Source of the DNA: Psoroptes ovis
Taxonomy: Eukaryota > Arthropoda > Arachnida > Sarcoptiformes > Psoroptidae
Direction of reading: 5' to 3'
Assembly: GCA_002943765.1 (NCBI GenBank)
Contig: PQWQ01000019.1
Coordinates: 806,001 to 870,000, forward strand
DNA: 64,000 nt
How positions within the stretch are numbered: position 1 is the stretch's first letter; the number at the start of each line of letters is the position of its first letter. Of this stretch, positions 49,801 to 60,600 are shown piece after piece. Below the pieces are notes generated by a model. That model saw nothing but the letters and a program-made list of their open reading frames with translations, searched no databases and was not told the DNA's origin. A program made the translations under genes and the position numbers.

Positions 49801-51196
49801 ATGGAACAGTAGAGTACCGGAATCATGTGCAAAACATTACCCAAACGAACCATGGCGCTGTTATTTTGGTTATCGTCTATATCCAACCCTATCGACACCA
49901 TTATTTGTCATACAATTTCAATATGATGAATTTCAACTATACATGGATGGTTTAGCTAATCAAGCATTGAATGAAATCGAACGAATCCATTATATTCGTT
50001 CATCATCAAAACAAATGATACAAACATTGGCAAATGTTAGTGCCATATTCATTCCATCATGTATGTCACATATACTGTTAACCAAAATTGATTGGTATAA
50101 AATATCAATCGATGGTATTACGTTGCCAGATGCATTGAATTGTTGGGAACAAACACCGGTGAATTATAATAATCATCATAATTATCATCGTTCAAATCAT
50201 CATCATTATTATTTTAATCCGCATCAATTTAATCATTATTCATCATTGAATCAAAGATATCCATCATCATCAACACAATCAAAGTATTCAATTTATTCAA
50301 AATCGAATGATTACAGTTTATTGTTTGATCAATCGAATCATCCATCATCACAACCAGTACAGCAACAACCAAATGAATTGACACAATTTTACAATTCACC
50401 AATCACGAATGATTATCGTGTAAATAATAATAATTATTTACCAATTAAAACTACTAAAAATCAATCAAATATCAATTATTTATATCAAAAAAATGATCAG
50501 CTAAAACAAGAAGAATCCAGTTGGTTGAAATTACCAGAGACTTCAATGAATGATGCAGATAAACCAGCAGATACATCGAGCCCATCCAGTACATCATCGG
50601 CTGCAGCATTATCTGCGGTCGATAATAATAACATTAATCGAAGCATCGAACCGACCAGCGGTAAAAATCGCCGCAAAAAACGTAAACGTCGTAAACATCA
50701 TAATCATCGAAAAATGATGCTACAACAACAATCATCAACCCTATCATCGATTGATAATCAAAATCAAAATGATTACAATCGATTATTGTTGCTAAATCAA
50801 CCAAAATATTCACAATCATTACAATCATATTATCAACAATCATTACCATCATCATCATCATCGTCGTTAAGTCGTAATTCGTATTGGAATCCATCATCTT
50901 ATCCTTATACTCATCAGCAACATGTTCATTTGCCGCATCGTACGTGTCATTATCGTTTGATCGATCATTATGAATATCCACAACGTAATACCGAATGTCC
51001 ACGTTTACAATTTAATCATAATCATCATAATCAACCATCAACAATGTCGACCATTTCGACATTATTATCATCATCGAATTCGAATTCGAATAATATCAAT
51101 GATAATAGTGATAATCATCATCAAAATGGCAATAATGGCAATCATCATGACCATGATAATGATCATGATCAATATATTAAATCATATAAATTATAA
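46873..51196 (+). CDS. Notum: Notum palmitoleoyl-protein carboxylesterase (secreted Wnt deacylase)
   Basis: Three exons: 46873-49123, 49277-49733 and 49798-51196, with GT/AG introns of 153 and 64 bp (1368 codons). The family removes the palmitoleate group from Wnt ligands outside the cell. The core matches Notum: LEGGWYC (oxyanion GGW 719-721), PYWWNANHVFIPYCSSD, GSSAG with nucleophile S829, RGLADSGW, the YDE Asp at 946 and PSCMSH with His 994. The first Met follows an in-frame TAA at 46825. A second Met at codon 533 (48469) starts a good signal peptide (MEILPLILLLTMGVIISTTC); starting there gives 836 residues and a normal secreted enzyme. The 532-residue upstream part is Gln/His/Asn/Ser-rich low complexity. 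A further insert of about 240 residues, including a basic KNRRKKRKRRKHHNHRK stretch, separates the catalytic core from the conserved C-terminal Cys segment (CHYRLIDHY...ECP). Orthology is secure; the start is not. Confidence 0.92.
48469..48540 (+). other. internal signal-peptide start of Notum
   Basis: Met 533 of the long frame, followed by a hydrophobic stretch and STTC. This is the preferred functional start for a secreted enzyme. If translation instead begins at 46873, this segment would act as an internal signal-anchor with 532 residues ahead of it. Confidence 0.55.
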
Positions 51197-51476
51197 GGAC
51201 AATTGATGATGATGATGGATCCAGATCGATGTAATTTAATTGCAATTTGAAATAATTAATTGAATTTTGTATAAATTACGACAAGTTTCGAAATACCATA
51301 TGATTTTGACCCTTGAAATTTCATAATGTAAAAATTAAATTATTTTAAAATTAAATTTGTAGAAATTTTGAATTATTTAATTGTGATTTTCAATTATTAT
51401 TATTAAAATCGCGAGATTATTGATCATTGATTATATTGAAGGCCAAAACTAATATTGAAGCCTTAGAAATTATAAA

Positions 51477-53030
51477 ATGCAATTCAAGCATTTGGCCACA
51501 TTTGTCCATTCACTAAGCGTAATCATTGCCATTTGCCATTGTTTACAATTATCAATTGTAAATAACGATGAAAATAAGAGCAGCTATCACCCACGATTGA
51601 AACTATCTTCAAAATGTGGTTCGTATGGCCAACAACTGAATCAAACATTATCAATATCAATCGTTGATGATCAAATATATCAAATATTTTTGGATTTCAC
51701 CGTACTTACGTATGACCACATTGACAGTCGTTTCAATGTTGAAAAGGATCGCTTAGATTTATCGAATGCAGTCAAAAGACAAACATTGCGACAATTAAAT
51801 TATAATCGTTGGAATCTATTCCAAGACGTTCCGATATCTCGATTGATTAATTATACCATGAATTTCACCATCACTGATTATCATATATCATTTGGTTTCG
51901 GTGTTTACCATGATACAAAATTAGGTCGAACCTTAACCTGTTATTTACGACGTTCAGTAGCTGAATATAGTTATGAGCTGTACACATTCGATGCACCGAT
52001 ACAACAAATATCCATTCGCCGATCATATTCATCACCACGTCAATGGATTATGATTAATGGATTGGCAAGCATTCATTTGATTACATATGATTCGAGTAAA
52101 ATTGATCGATTTGAATTCTATTCGAATCCAATCGAGCGAACGCCCAGGGCTAGTGTTTGTATTGATTACGATCAAAATGACCATACCATAATTCAATTGG
52201 TCGCAAATAATTCTAAATTCGAATGTGCGAATATGAATTTGACCCGTAAAATATTATCATCGATTGATTATGGGTTTGTATATGCGAAAAATTCAAAGGT
52301 ATACCTCGTATCATTGCAATCAAATCAAATCTATTCGGTCCCATATCAATTAATATTGAAGATTATAGATCATAGACCAAATACGGTCAAAAAACAATCA
52401 TCAATACTGTCATCCAATCGTTTATCCAATAAATCATTGAATGAATTTTTCATTGATTGCAGCGATTTAGTTGATGTATTGACCGATGATGTAATCAATG
52501 ATAATACCACACTGATAAATGAGCCAGCTGATCATAATACATTTCGACCAATATTCATAAATCAACGATCGAAAATTATTCGAGAATTATTCGCTCCACG
52601 TAATCGTTATGGGCTGATTTTTATAATCCTGTCGATTGTAGCCATTGTGGTCGCTTTATTATTATTAATCCTATTCGCGATTTACGAATTTTATTATCGA
52701 CCTAATAAATCGATTCCACCACGGGTTCCGAAACATTATCCCCAGAGACAATTGTCCGAAGAAATTCACAGTCCATCACCAGCTGTAACCAAATCGATCA
52801 AATCAATAAAATCGCTGAAATACATAACGAACACTGCGAAATCGTCGATCAAATCACCACAATCAATGACTCCAACATCATCACCATCATCGGATACGTC
52901 GAAATGCTTGCCATCGAATGACCAAAAACCACTGGTGAAATCATTGGAAGCATCATCAACATCATCAATGAAAACAACAACACCAACAACGACCCTAACG
53001 ATCAGCCAAAAAACTATCAAATCAAATTAA
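51477..53030 (+). CDS. single-pass membrane protein, triplet family member 1
   Basis: Intronless, 517 codons, family not recognised. A signal peptide covers about 1-23 (hydrophobic VIIAICHC run). The ectodomain of about 350 residues has cysteines at 47, 155, 228, 250 and 328 and several N-glycosylation sequons (NQT, NYT, NFT, NNS, NLT). A transmembrane span lies at about 378-404 (LIFIILSIVAIVVALLLLIL). The cytoplasmic tail of about 110 residues is Ser/Thr/Lys/Pro-rich with no known motif. C47, C228, C250 and C328 align with cysteines of the next two genes, as do IMINGLASIHLITYD, GFVYAKNSKVYLVS and NEFFIDC. These motifs suggest beta-rich repeats. It is the most diverged member. A 280-bp gap separates it from Notum. 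A receptor or adhesion role is a guess from topology only. Confidence 0.8.
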   Translation: MQFKHLATFVHSLSVIIAICHCLQLSIVNNDENKSSYHPRLKLSSKCGSYGQQLNQTLSISIVDDQIYQIFLDFTVLTYDHIDSRFNVEKDRLDLSNAVKRQTLRQLNYNRWNLFQDVPISRLINYTMNFTITDYHISFGFGVYHDTKLGRTLTCYLRRSVAEYSYELYTFDAPIQQISIRRSYSSPRQWIMINGLASIHLITYDSSKIDRFEFYSNPIERTPRASVCIDYDQNDHTIIQLVANNSKFECANMNLTRKILSSIDYGFVYAKNSKVYLVSLQSNQIYSVPYQLILKIIDHRPNTVKKQSSILSSNRLSNKSLNEFFIDCSDLVDVLTDDVINDNTTLINEPADHNTFRPIFINQRSKIIRELFAPRNRYGLIFIILSIVAIVVALLLLILFAIYEFYYRPNKSIPPRVPKHYPQRQLSEEIHSPSPAVTKSIKSIKSLKYITNTAKSSIKSPQSMTPTSSPSSDTSKCLPSNDQKPLVKSLEASSTSSMKTTTPTTTLTISQKTIKSN

Positions 53031-53113
53031 TTGAATCGAATTAAATTGAATTATTAAATTTTTAAAATTTGGAAAAAAGTATTTAAATAATTCGTGTTCG
53101 ACAAAGTTTTGAA

Positions 53114-54640
53114 TTGAATTTTCTCGAAATGAAATTCGATTCGATCGAAGTTATAACCCTTTTAATAATTTTTCAATCGATTAATCGCAACATTGCTGCC
53201 AATTCAAATTGGATGCCACAAAAATTTGATCAATCCAAACTGGTAGCTTGTGGTAAACAATTGGATTATTATGGATTTTCATTGATTGACAAGTATTTTT
53301 ATCAATTTGAATCAAAATGTTCGGTGATCATTTATCCATTGATCGCAAATCAATTGACGCATTTTATTGACCAAAATAATCAACAGCAACAATTACGGCT
53401 GTCGAATGGTTATCGATTCGAATTCAATGAACTACAACAACAACATCCAAAATCATCAAGCGTTATGAATAAATTTTGTAAAAATAATAAATCATCGATG
53501 CCATTCGATTTGAATGATAGTCAATATACATTGATACGGCTACATACGAATCATGATTGGAATAATAAAATCCTATTATATTATTATTATCATTATGAAT
53601 CGAATAAGCTGCATTATTTAGTATTGAATACTGATGATAGCACTGATAAAATTGATTATGAACAAATGTATTTGCCATATATTAATCCATCCATACGTTT
53701 CATAATGATTAATGATCGATACACTGGTCAAATATTCATCATTCACAATGACGTATATACGGATGATAATCATGATTTATTATTTCGTAATGATCTAAGT
53801 AATCAAATACATTATCAACTGATTAAAGATCCGTTGATTCATCAAAATGGACATATTGGTTTCATTTGTATCGGTCGCCAAGCGGCGAATCAATATGTAT
53901 TTGTGATTAAATTACAAACAAAACTATGTAAGACATGGCATATGACCAATAAATTATTGAATAAAATAAACTTGGCATTCAAATATGATCGTTATGTTTA
54001 TTTGATATCGAAACAATCGAATACAGTGATGATCATTGATCATCGATTAATATCATACCAACCGAATGATAATCAAGAATATCCGATTCAAATCCGAAAA
54101 TTGGATGATTTTTTCACTTGTCATGAGGCGTCAACAGCAACAACTACAGCTTCAAAAGCCACATCAGCCACACCTGCAACTGTGACAACACCTTCAATAT
54201 TGACATCGAACAAAGCATCAATAAAAATCAATACAATGCCAATGAAACCAATAATCATTACTGTTGGCAATAATACATCATTGACAATGACCGATGGCCA
54301 ATCATCGAATACAACCACCAATAAAATAATGACAAAATTTCAACAATTTGTATGGACAAAATGGCGTATACCATTGATTATCACATTGATCATATTATTC
54401 GATACAATTTGTCTCTGCCTCTGTATTTGTTGGTGTCGCCGTTCGAAATCGAAGAATAAAAATCAAGTCAAAATTATTGTTGGAAAACTATACCATGCAT
54501 CCACACCACCGCCACCACCATCATCAACAACAACAACATCGACTATTGATGCGGCGCCAGTATCGATGAAATCGACATGGTCATCACCAGTGTTAATGCG
54601 TTCGAAAATATTTCGTAAATTTTATTATAGAAAATTTTGA
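53114..54640 (+). CDS. single-pass membrane protein, triplet family member 2
   Basis: Intronless, 508 codons, starting only 83 bp after the stop of member 1. The signal peptide is near the start (Met 1 or Met 6; hydrophobic VITLLIIF). Ectodomain cysteines are at 46, 69, 122, 252, 272 and 336. A Thr/Ala/Ser-rich stalk covers about 340-410 and looks O-glycosylatable. The transmembrane span at about 418-441 is unusually Cys-rich at its inner edge (CLCLCICWC), a likely palmitoylation zone. The short basic tail has a polyproline run. It shares with member 3 the segments IGF/YxC, NPSIRFIMIN...GQIFIIHN (NPNLKYLML...KQYVIHN) and YVYLISKQ (YLYLISKQ), which makes recent duplication clear. Function unknown. 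Confidence 0.8.
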   Translation: MNFLEMKFDSIEVITLLIIFQSINRNIAANSNWMPQKFDQSKLVACGKQLDYYGFSLIDKYFYQFESKCSVIIYPLIANQLTHFIDQNNQQQQLRLSNGYRFEFNELQQQHPKSSSVMNKFCKNNKSSMPFDLNDSQYTLIRLHTNHDWNNKILLYYYYHYESNKLHYLVLNTDDSTDKIDYEQMYLPYINPSIRFIMINDRYTGQIFIIHNDVYTDDNHDLLFRNDLSNQIHYQLIKDPLIHQNGHIGFICIGRQAANQYVFVIKLQTKLCKTWHMTNKLLNKINLAFKYDRYVYLISKQSNTVMIIDHRLISYQPNDNQEYPIQIRKLDDFFTCHEASTATTTASKATSATPATVTTPSILTSNKASIKINTMPMKPIIITVGNNTSLTMTDGQSSNTTTNKIMTKFQQFVWTKWRIPLIITLIILFDTICLCLCICWCRRSKSKNKNQVKIIVGKLYHASTPPPPPSSTTTTSTIDAAPVSMKSTWSSPVLMRSKIFRKFYYRKF

Positions 54641-54703
54641 TTCGAATTTTTGTTAAATTAAATTTGAAAATATCTTTGCCTTTCAAATATAAATTCCGAT
54701 TAT

Positions 54704-56116
54704 ATGCCCACGATTGACTTGTTCTTTGACAAAATGCTCGATTTCAAAATTGCCCTTTTAACCCTTTGGTTACCATTGATCATCACCAGTGATGATCGAT
54801 TTAATGATATTAATGGAATACGGCCACAATCAAAGCCAAAAATTAATGAAATCGATTCAATCAAATGTGGCTTGTCATATCAAATGAATGGATTTGCAAT
54901 TGTAAATGATTTCCTTTATCAATTTCTTAACACATCGGTCATTATTTATCGTCCACCGCTAGCTAAACATTTAAACATCGAACAGCAACAATTATCGCTG
55001 GAAAATGGTCATTATTATCAATTGAATCAATTAAATCCAAAAATGAACACGGTCATACAAAATTCAATGAATTCAATTGATAAAACCATTGCATTTGCGC
55101 CTACATATTCATATATGATTTTGACCAATGACAGTGATGATGGCGTTGTTGATCATGGTCAAAAAAACATTCGAAAATATCACAATATAACAAATGAACA
55201 GAAGTATTTATTTTATAAATTTGATTCAATCACACAAAATACAACCAAATTGATCAATTACTATGCATTCAACATAAATACCAATGAAAACCTAGCCGAA
55301 TCAACTAAAAATTACCGAAATCCAAATCTCAAATATTTAATGTTAACCAAAAATGGTAAACAATACGTCATCCACAATGAATACGAGCAACAATTTGCAA
55401 ATAATCAATGGAATGGACATCAATATCGGCTGCGATTGGATTCAATCATATTCGATGGCCAACAAATTGGTTATTTATGTGTTGAAATGAGATTAAATTC
55501 CAAGAATGAATTTGTTATGAATTTACAAAAGAGTTTCTGTAATTATAATTGGCAATCATCGAATCAATTTTGGACCGATATTGATTTATTATTCATTTAT
55601 TCTGATTATCTTTATTTAATATCGAAACAAAAACAAATTGTTTACATCGCGAATTCATCGATCATACCGAATTCGATTGATAATATCGATAATTATGATC
55701 AACGTTTCACTGTCCGCCACAAATCATTTGAAAAATTTTTCAAATGTCAAAATTATTCATTTAACCCGTTCCCTACTGAATCGTTAGAGGGCAGCAGCAG
55801 CAGCAATGAAACATCGACGACCATGACAACAAATGGCAATCATCTCTTGGCGATATTAAGAGAAAAATGGCTAATTTATTCAATTATTTCAATCATTATG
55901 CTCATTGATTTGATTTGTATTTGTGCCATATTTAATTATTGGTATCGTATTCATAGTTTAAGACAAATAGTTGCCAAGAAATGGAATCGAACAGTGCCAA
56001 TCGATCAACTGGCATCGACAACAACATCCAGATCATCATTGAACGATATGAATCGAAACAATAGATTTCAATTATCGAAAACAATGCGAAGTAAATTGAA
56101 ATATTGGAACAAATAA
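54704..56116 (+). CDS. single-pass membrane protein, triplet family member 3
   Basis: Intronless, 470 codons, starting 63 bp after member 2. Met 11 (MLDFKIALLTLWLPLI) gives the better signal peptide and may be the true start. Cysteines 55, 259, 279 and 348 match the four conserved positions; the extra cysteines of member 2 are absent. Sequons include NTS, NDS, NIT and NTT. The stalk is shorter (Ser/Thr/Asn-rich, about 355-380), the transmembrane span covers about 389-413 (IISIIMLIDLICICAIF), and the tail is about 57 basic residues. LLFIYSDYLYLISKQ and EKFFKCQ align with members 1 and 2. It ends 36 bp before the convergent stop of the GPATCH11-like gene. No family name can be given. Confidence 0.8.
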   Translation: MPTIDLFFDKMLDFKIALLTLWLPLIITSDDRFNDINGIRPQSKPKINEIDSIKCGLSYQMNGFAIVNDFLYQFLNTSVIIYRPPLAKHLNIEQQQLSLENGHYYQLNQLNPKMNTVIQNSMNSIDKTIAFAPTYSYMILTNDSDDGVVDHGQKNIRKYHNITNEQKYLFYKFDSITQNTTKLINYYAFNINTNENLAESTKNYRNPNLKYLMLTKNGKQYVIHNEYEQQFANNQWNGHQYRLRLDSIIFDGQQIGYLCVEMRLNSKNEFVMNLQKSFCNYNWQSSNQFWTDIDLLFIYSDYLYLISKQKQIVYIANSSIIPNSIDNIDNYDQRFTVRHKSFEKFFKCQNYSFNPFPTESLEGSSSSNETSTTMTTNGNHLLAILREKWLIYSIISIIMLIDLICICAIFNYWYRIHSLRQIVAKKWNRTVPIDQLASTTTSRSSLNDMNRNNRFQLSKTMRSKLKYWNK

Positions 56117-56152
56117 ACAATCGATTGGTTTAAACAATCAATTATATCGAAT

Positions 56153-57144
56153 TCAATGTAATTCTCTTTGATTGCCCGGACAATTGCTCTCCATATCATC
56201 ATTGGAATCATATTTACAGCCACACCAAAGACAATAAAAATATTTTTGACGAACATATTCAGTAAGTGACTGTAATCTTTGAGAATAATCAATTTCATCT
56301 TGATCATCATTGTCTACAGTCTGTCCAGTGTCACCATTCGCTTCTGAATCTGTACATTCTTCATCTTTCATCTCATTTTGTTTCAAATATTCTTCAGGCC
56401 AATACCATGGCTCCAAAGGTTCATCGATACGGCCAGAATCTTGATCTAAATTATAACAAATAATTTGTAACCGCTTGAAATCTTTACGAGCCCAGTGTTC
56501 GATATTTTTTTCTTGTCGATATCGAAGAAATTGTTCCATTTTCGCTTCAATTTTAATCTGATTCCTTGAATCATCACTTGTTTTCAATCGTTTCGATTCA
56601 TTTTGACATTCATGTCCCAGCCCTTTACGACCAACACGAATATCGATCTGAATTGGTTTTCTTTCCATAATCAACTCTTCAACTTGTCTTTTTGATGTTT
56701 CGTGTTTAAATTGTTGTTGATTATCATCAGATGATTTATCGATTTTGCTTGAAGAAATCATTTTCTGCAACAAACGAAAACCTTTGTTTTCAGGGTCCAA
56801 CAACGGTTTCGATAATGCCGTTTCTCGCCGTTCTTGTTCCATTAATTTCAGCGTTTTTTTCGATTTCGGTTGACATTCTAATCGATGTTTATGTTTTCGA
56901 TGTTCATATATTTCTTTATGGCTGAATAGTAATAATGTTTTGCTAAAAAATTGTTTAGAAACAAAGACAAATCAATCAATTAATCAATCAAAATTGATTC
57001 AATGAATGCAAATCATTCATACCTCGAATTGTCGACTAGAAATTTATCAGACATGTAATCGTCCTCGTCATCATCATCAACATTATCCTCATTATTATTC
57101 GTATTATTAATTGGTTTAGATTTTAATCGACTCGTTTGATTCAT
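56153..57144 (-). CDS. GPATCH11: GPATCH11-like G-patch/DUF4187 protein
   Basis: Two exons on the minus strand: 57144-57023 and 56942-56153, with an 80-bp intron (donor GTATGA, acceptor TTTTTTAG); 303 codons. Exon 1 supplies an acidic N-terminus ending in DDYMSDKFLVDN, which matches the YMSD start conserved in GPATCH11. The G-patch region begins at about 93 (NKGFRLLQKM, 93-102) and ends in PIQIDIRVGRKGLGHE, but the Gly-rich middle (GYxxGxxLGxxG) is replaced by a polar stretch. The C-terminal DUF4187-type knuckle is well preserved (YCLWCGCKY...NCPG; Cys 278, 281, 283, 295), preceded by an acidic linker and the EPWYWPEEY segment. GPATCH11 is a nuclear protein linked to splicing and, in vertebrates, to kinetochores. 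It is divergent from the RCC1-repeat gene and convergent with membrane-protein member 3. Orthology is supported by both termini; helicase activation by the altered G-patch is doubtful. Confidence 0.85.
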
Positions 57145-57654
57145 ATTCACTTGGAATGACTTTGAATTTTTCCAAAATAATCGATTTAATCATGTAAGTT
57201 TAAGCGATTTTCAATTTTATCAAATTAATTTTGAAAAATTTCAAAAAATTTAAATGGAATCAAACATAAACAAAAAATCAATGTAAAATTCACAAAGGAC
57301 GGTACGCAATTTTTTGTTTACATTTTCGATTCATTCATTCATTTTATTTTTTTTTAGATTCAATTTGTTTACAATTTATTGACATTTTCTACAATTTTCA
57401 AAGTAAAAATGAAGGTCTTTGATTAATCTTGATTGAAAATAATGTAAATTTCTGAGAAAAATACATAAATGAAAATCAACATCGAATCAATGTATGAATT
57501 GAAATTTGTTTTGAATTAATTCAAAAATTTATTAATTTCAATTGTTTTTTCCAGTTTATTTAGAAGAAATTCAAGCAAAAACATTTCAAAATATGACAAT
57601 ATGCGCACAAATGAACCAGTGAATCAACCAGAGAGGAAAAAAATGTAATTCAAA
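57145..57654. promoter_or_regulatory. divergent intergenic region, probable bidirectional promoter
   Basis: 510 bp between two start codons that point away from each other (GPATCH11-like on the minus strand, RCC1-repeat gene on the plus strand). AT-rich with a T tract near 57350 and an ATTCATTCATTCATTTTATT stretch. I see no convincing TATA box. A short upstream ATG-TAA lies just before the plus-strand start (57643-57648). Both promoters and 5' UTRs must fit here unless upstream exons overlap. Confidence 0.5.
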
Positions 57655-60600
57655 ATGGAAATATTTAAAAAACGAACATTTTTTCAACTATTAACAGCTG
57701 ATGATCATCATCAAAATGATTCCGATGACCAAATATGTATCAAACTTGCTTCATTTTCAAATGTCATCAACCATAATACCACTGATAATGACGATGATTC
57801 GATAAATCAGCAGCAAAAAATTCAGTCTGAACGTAATCTAGTTTTGTATACAAGTGATTATCGTCTGCATTTATTTCAATATGGCGTATTCGTTGATTTA
57901 CAAGATGATAATGTCAATGACAATCATGAAAATGGCAAAAAATCATGGCGCCATTGGATAATACCATTAGACAGTAAAAAAGGTGAAATTGTATCAATGT
58001 GTTTGAACACGAATGGTGATCAATTGTTGGCCATCACTGATAAATCAATAATCTACATTATACCATTTCAATTTATTATTTATTATGATCAAATATGTAA
58101 GCGTTATCGAACGATTATCGATAAAGATGCAATTGTTCGTTCGAATCATTTGAATACAATTCAACAACCGACATCGATTGTATGGTGGCAATGTGATAAT
58201 CAAAGGCTTAAACATAAATCAGTTGCAATTGTTGGTACTAAATGCGGTCAAATATCGATGATCGATTTGGATGATGATAAAGAATTTAATCATTGTCGAA
58301 TTCCGCTGCCAATCCGATCATTGAAGCTGTACCGTGAAATGTATAATCAATCATTGTTGATTACATGTTCGAATGATGAACAATATTATTTGATATTGGA
58401 AGAACATCATTCGACAACGGCCGTAAATCATTCATCTACATCTGATTTCGTATCATCATCAGCGGTCGATAATTCGAATCGATCATCGACAGCTGATAAA
58501 ATATCGGCTAAAAAATCATTTACATCACCATTCATGAAATTGACTGAATATTTCACCAACAAACGTACGGCAAAACAAATCGATAGTAAATCGATGATGA
58601 ATAAAAATGATACAAAACTGAAGCCATCGAATGATTCGAATAATCAAATATCACCTGATTTTAATAATTATTACCTGTCATGTTTACTGAATTTACCATT
58701 TGAAAATGATGACGATGTAATTGGACAAGTATCATCGGCGATATCAACAGGTGAAACGAATAATTCATTCGATGACGGTCACATGGAAACATTACTGCAG
58801 CCACAATCAATAAAATTTAATCATAATTACAGTACGGAATTTATGAGTGATGATGACATATTTTCATTTAATGCCGAAGATTTACTCGTAGTTCCATTGA
58901 TGCCTTCATCCAATGCTAATCAATCATTCATATCATCGAATAGATCGACAATTTCTAGTCTTATTACTCAGCAACAGCCACAACAACAACCAAAACAAAT
59001 GAAAATTGCCATATATCCACCAAACAATAAACTCAACGATAATACTCAACCAAATATATTTGTTGTAAAATATCAAAATTGTGCCAAAATCAAACTAACC
59101 AATCAAACATCATCAGCATCATCATCGTCTTCGAATCGTTCATCATCAGCATCATCCAAAGGTAATGAGGCAGATACATCATCAGAAGATGGATTGAATG
59201 ATGATGATGATTTTCTAATCGTAAACAATAATAATGATAATAATTCATTAAAAAAGTCTTCCAATGAATCGAATCATAATCAAGATAATACTCAGGATTT
59301 TTGTAATATATCATTGAAAAATGAACAAATCATTTTTGAATTATATGAATATTCATGTCAAAAATTTTGTACCCGAACAATCGTATTATCATCGGCAAGA
59401 TTATATCAAATAACTTTGACCGTAGCAGATAACGAAGCCGAAGTTCAAAATGATCATCATTCGAATCAATTTGATCTAATTCAATTGATTGATTGCTCAC
59501 ATCGTTTCATTATGCTCGTATTCAATAATCGTATTTATTTGATATCGAAAACATTTTCCGAACAAACAAATCGAAGTAATAATAATCGATTTACATCGTC
59601 AGCTACAGGCGCTCATCAAGCTTCAACGCCAAGATCACCATTATTGTTGAAACGTAGTGAATCAAGTGGACATCGACGAACGAATGCACCGGCCAATAAT
59701 AGACTTGGTGGATCATTTCGTCGAAAATCACCTGTACGCTCGCCATTATCTCATCATGGATCTGTTAATAAATCAGCATCGATTGGTAATTTGAGTTCTA
59801 CAAACGAAACAAATAATAATTGTTCGATTGTATTTGAATATCGATTCTCCAGTGATAATGAAATTATCGATGTATTCAATGTGAATCAATCGCAAACACA
59901 TGGAATGAATATTCGTGATTATGTTAATCAAAAATTATTCCATAACACTGATTCAATGATGATCAATGATCAACGATTAGATTGCCAAGAACGTTCCTTG
60001 ATTGAATTATTATCATCAAATGATTTAGATAAATCAACTATTCAATTGGATGAAGAATTCATTGTCGTTACCAAACACAATGTTTATATCATTGAAACGG
60101 AAGAAAAATCATTTGGAAAACTATTTCATAATGAGGTACAAACCTTTATCGATGGTAGTCAAAATTATCAAGATGGTGACCTTATAAATTGTGCCAAATT
60201 TTTAGTCGATTGTTATGGACCTGCGAATCGGCTGTCAAATAATCGAACCGTGATTGATTTACATTCACCATTGAAAACAAAGACCCCTTTGAATCTTCAT
60301 CATCCTCATCATTTGATAATACCTAGTCAATCATGGCAATTATGGTTATGTCGTACTGGATTATTATTAATGAAAAATTTACATGAAAATCTAATGCTCC
60401 AGAATAATGATGAACATTATTATCGGTGTTTAACGACGGAACCGAAAACCGCCGAAGATTTAAATTGTAAACAATACATCGATAAGCATTTAAATCAAAT
60501 ATTTCGTATACTTGAACTATCACGTTGTCCACGTCGTCGAGTGATAACAGCATTGAATATGTTTAGATTTTGGACACGTAGCGCTTGGCAAATTGAAAAA

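Noticed and set aside
46816..53020. Antisense open frames over Notum and the first membrane gene, including Val/Asp-rich ones
   Set aside because: They are reverse readings of CAT/CAA/TCA repeats in the real genes and have no independent motif.
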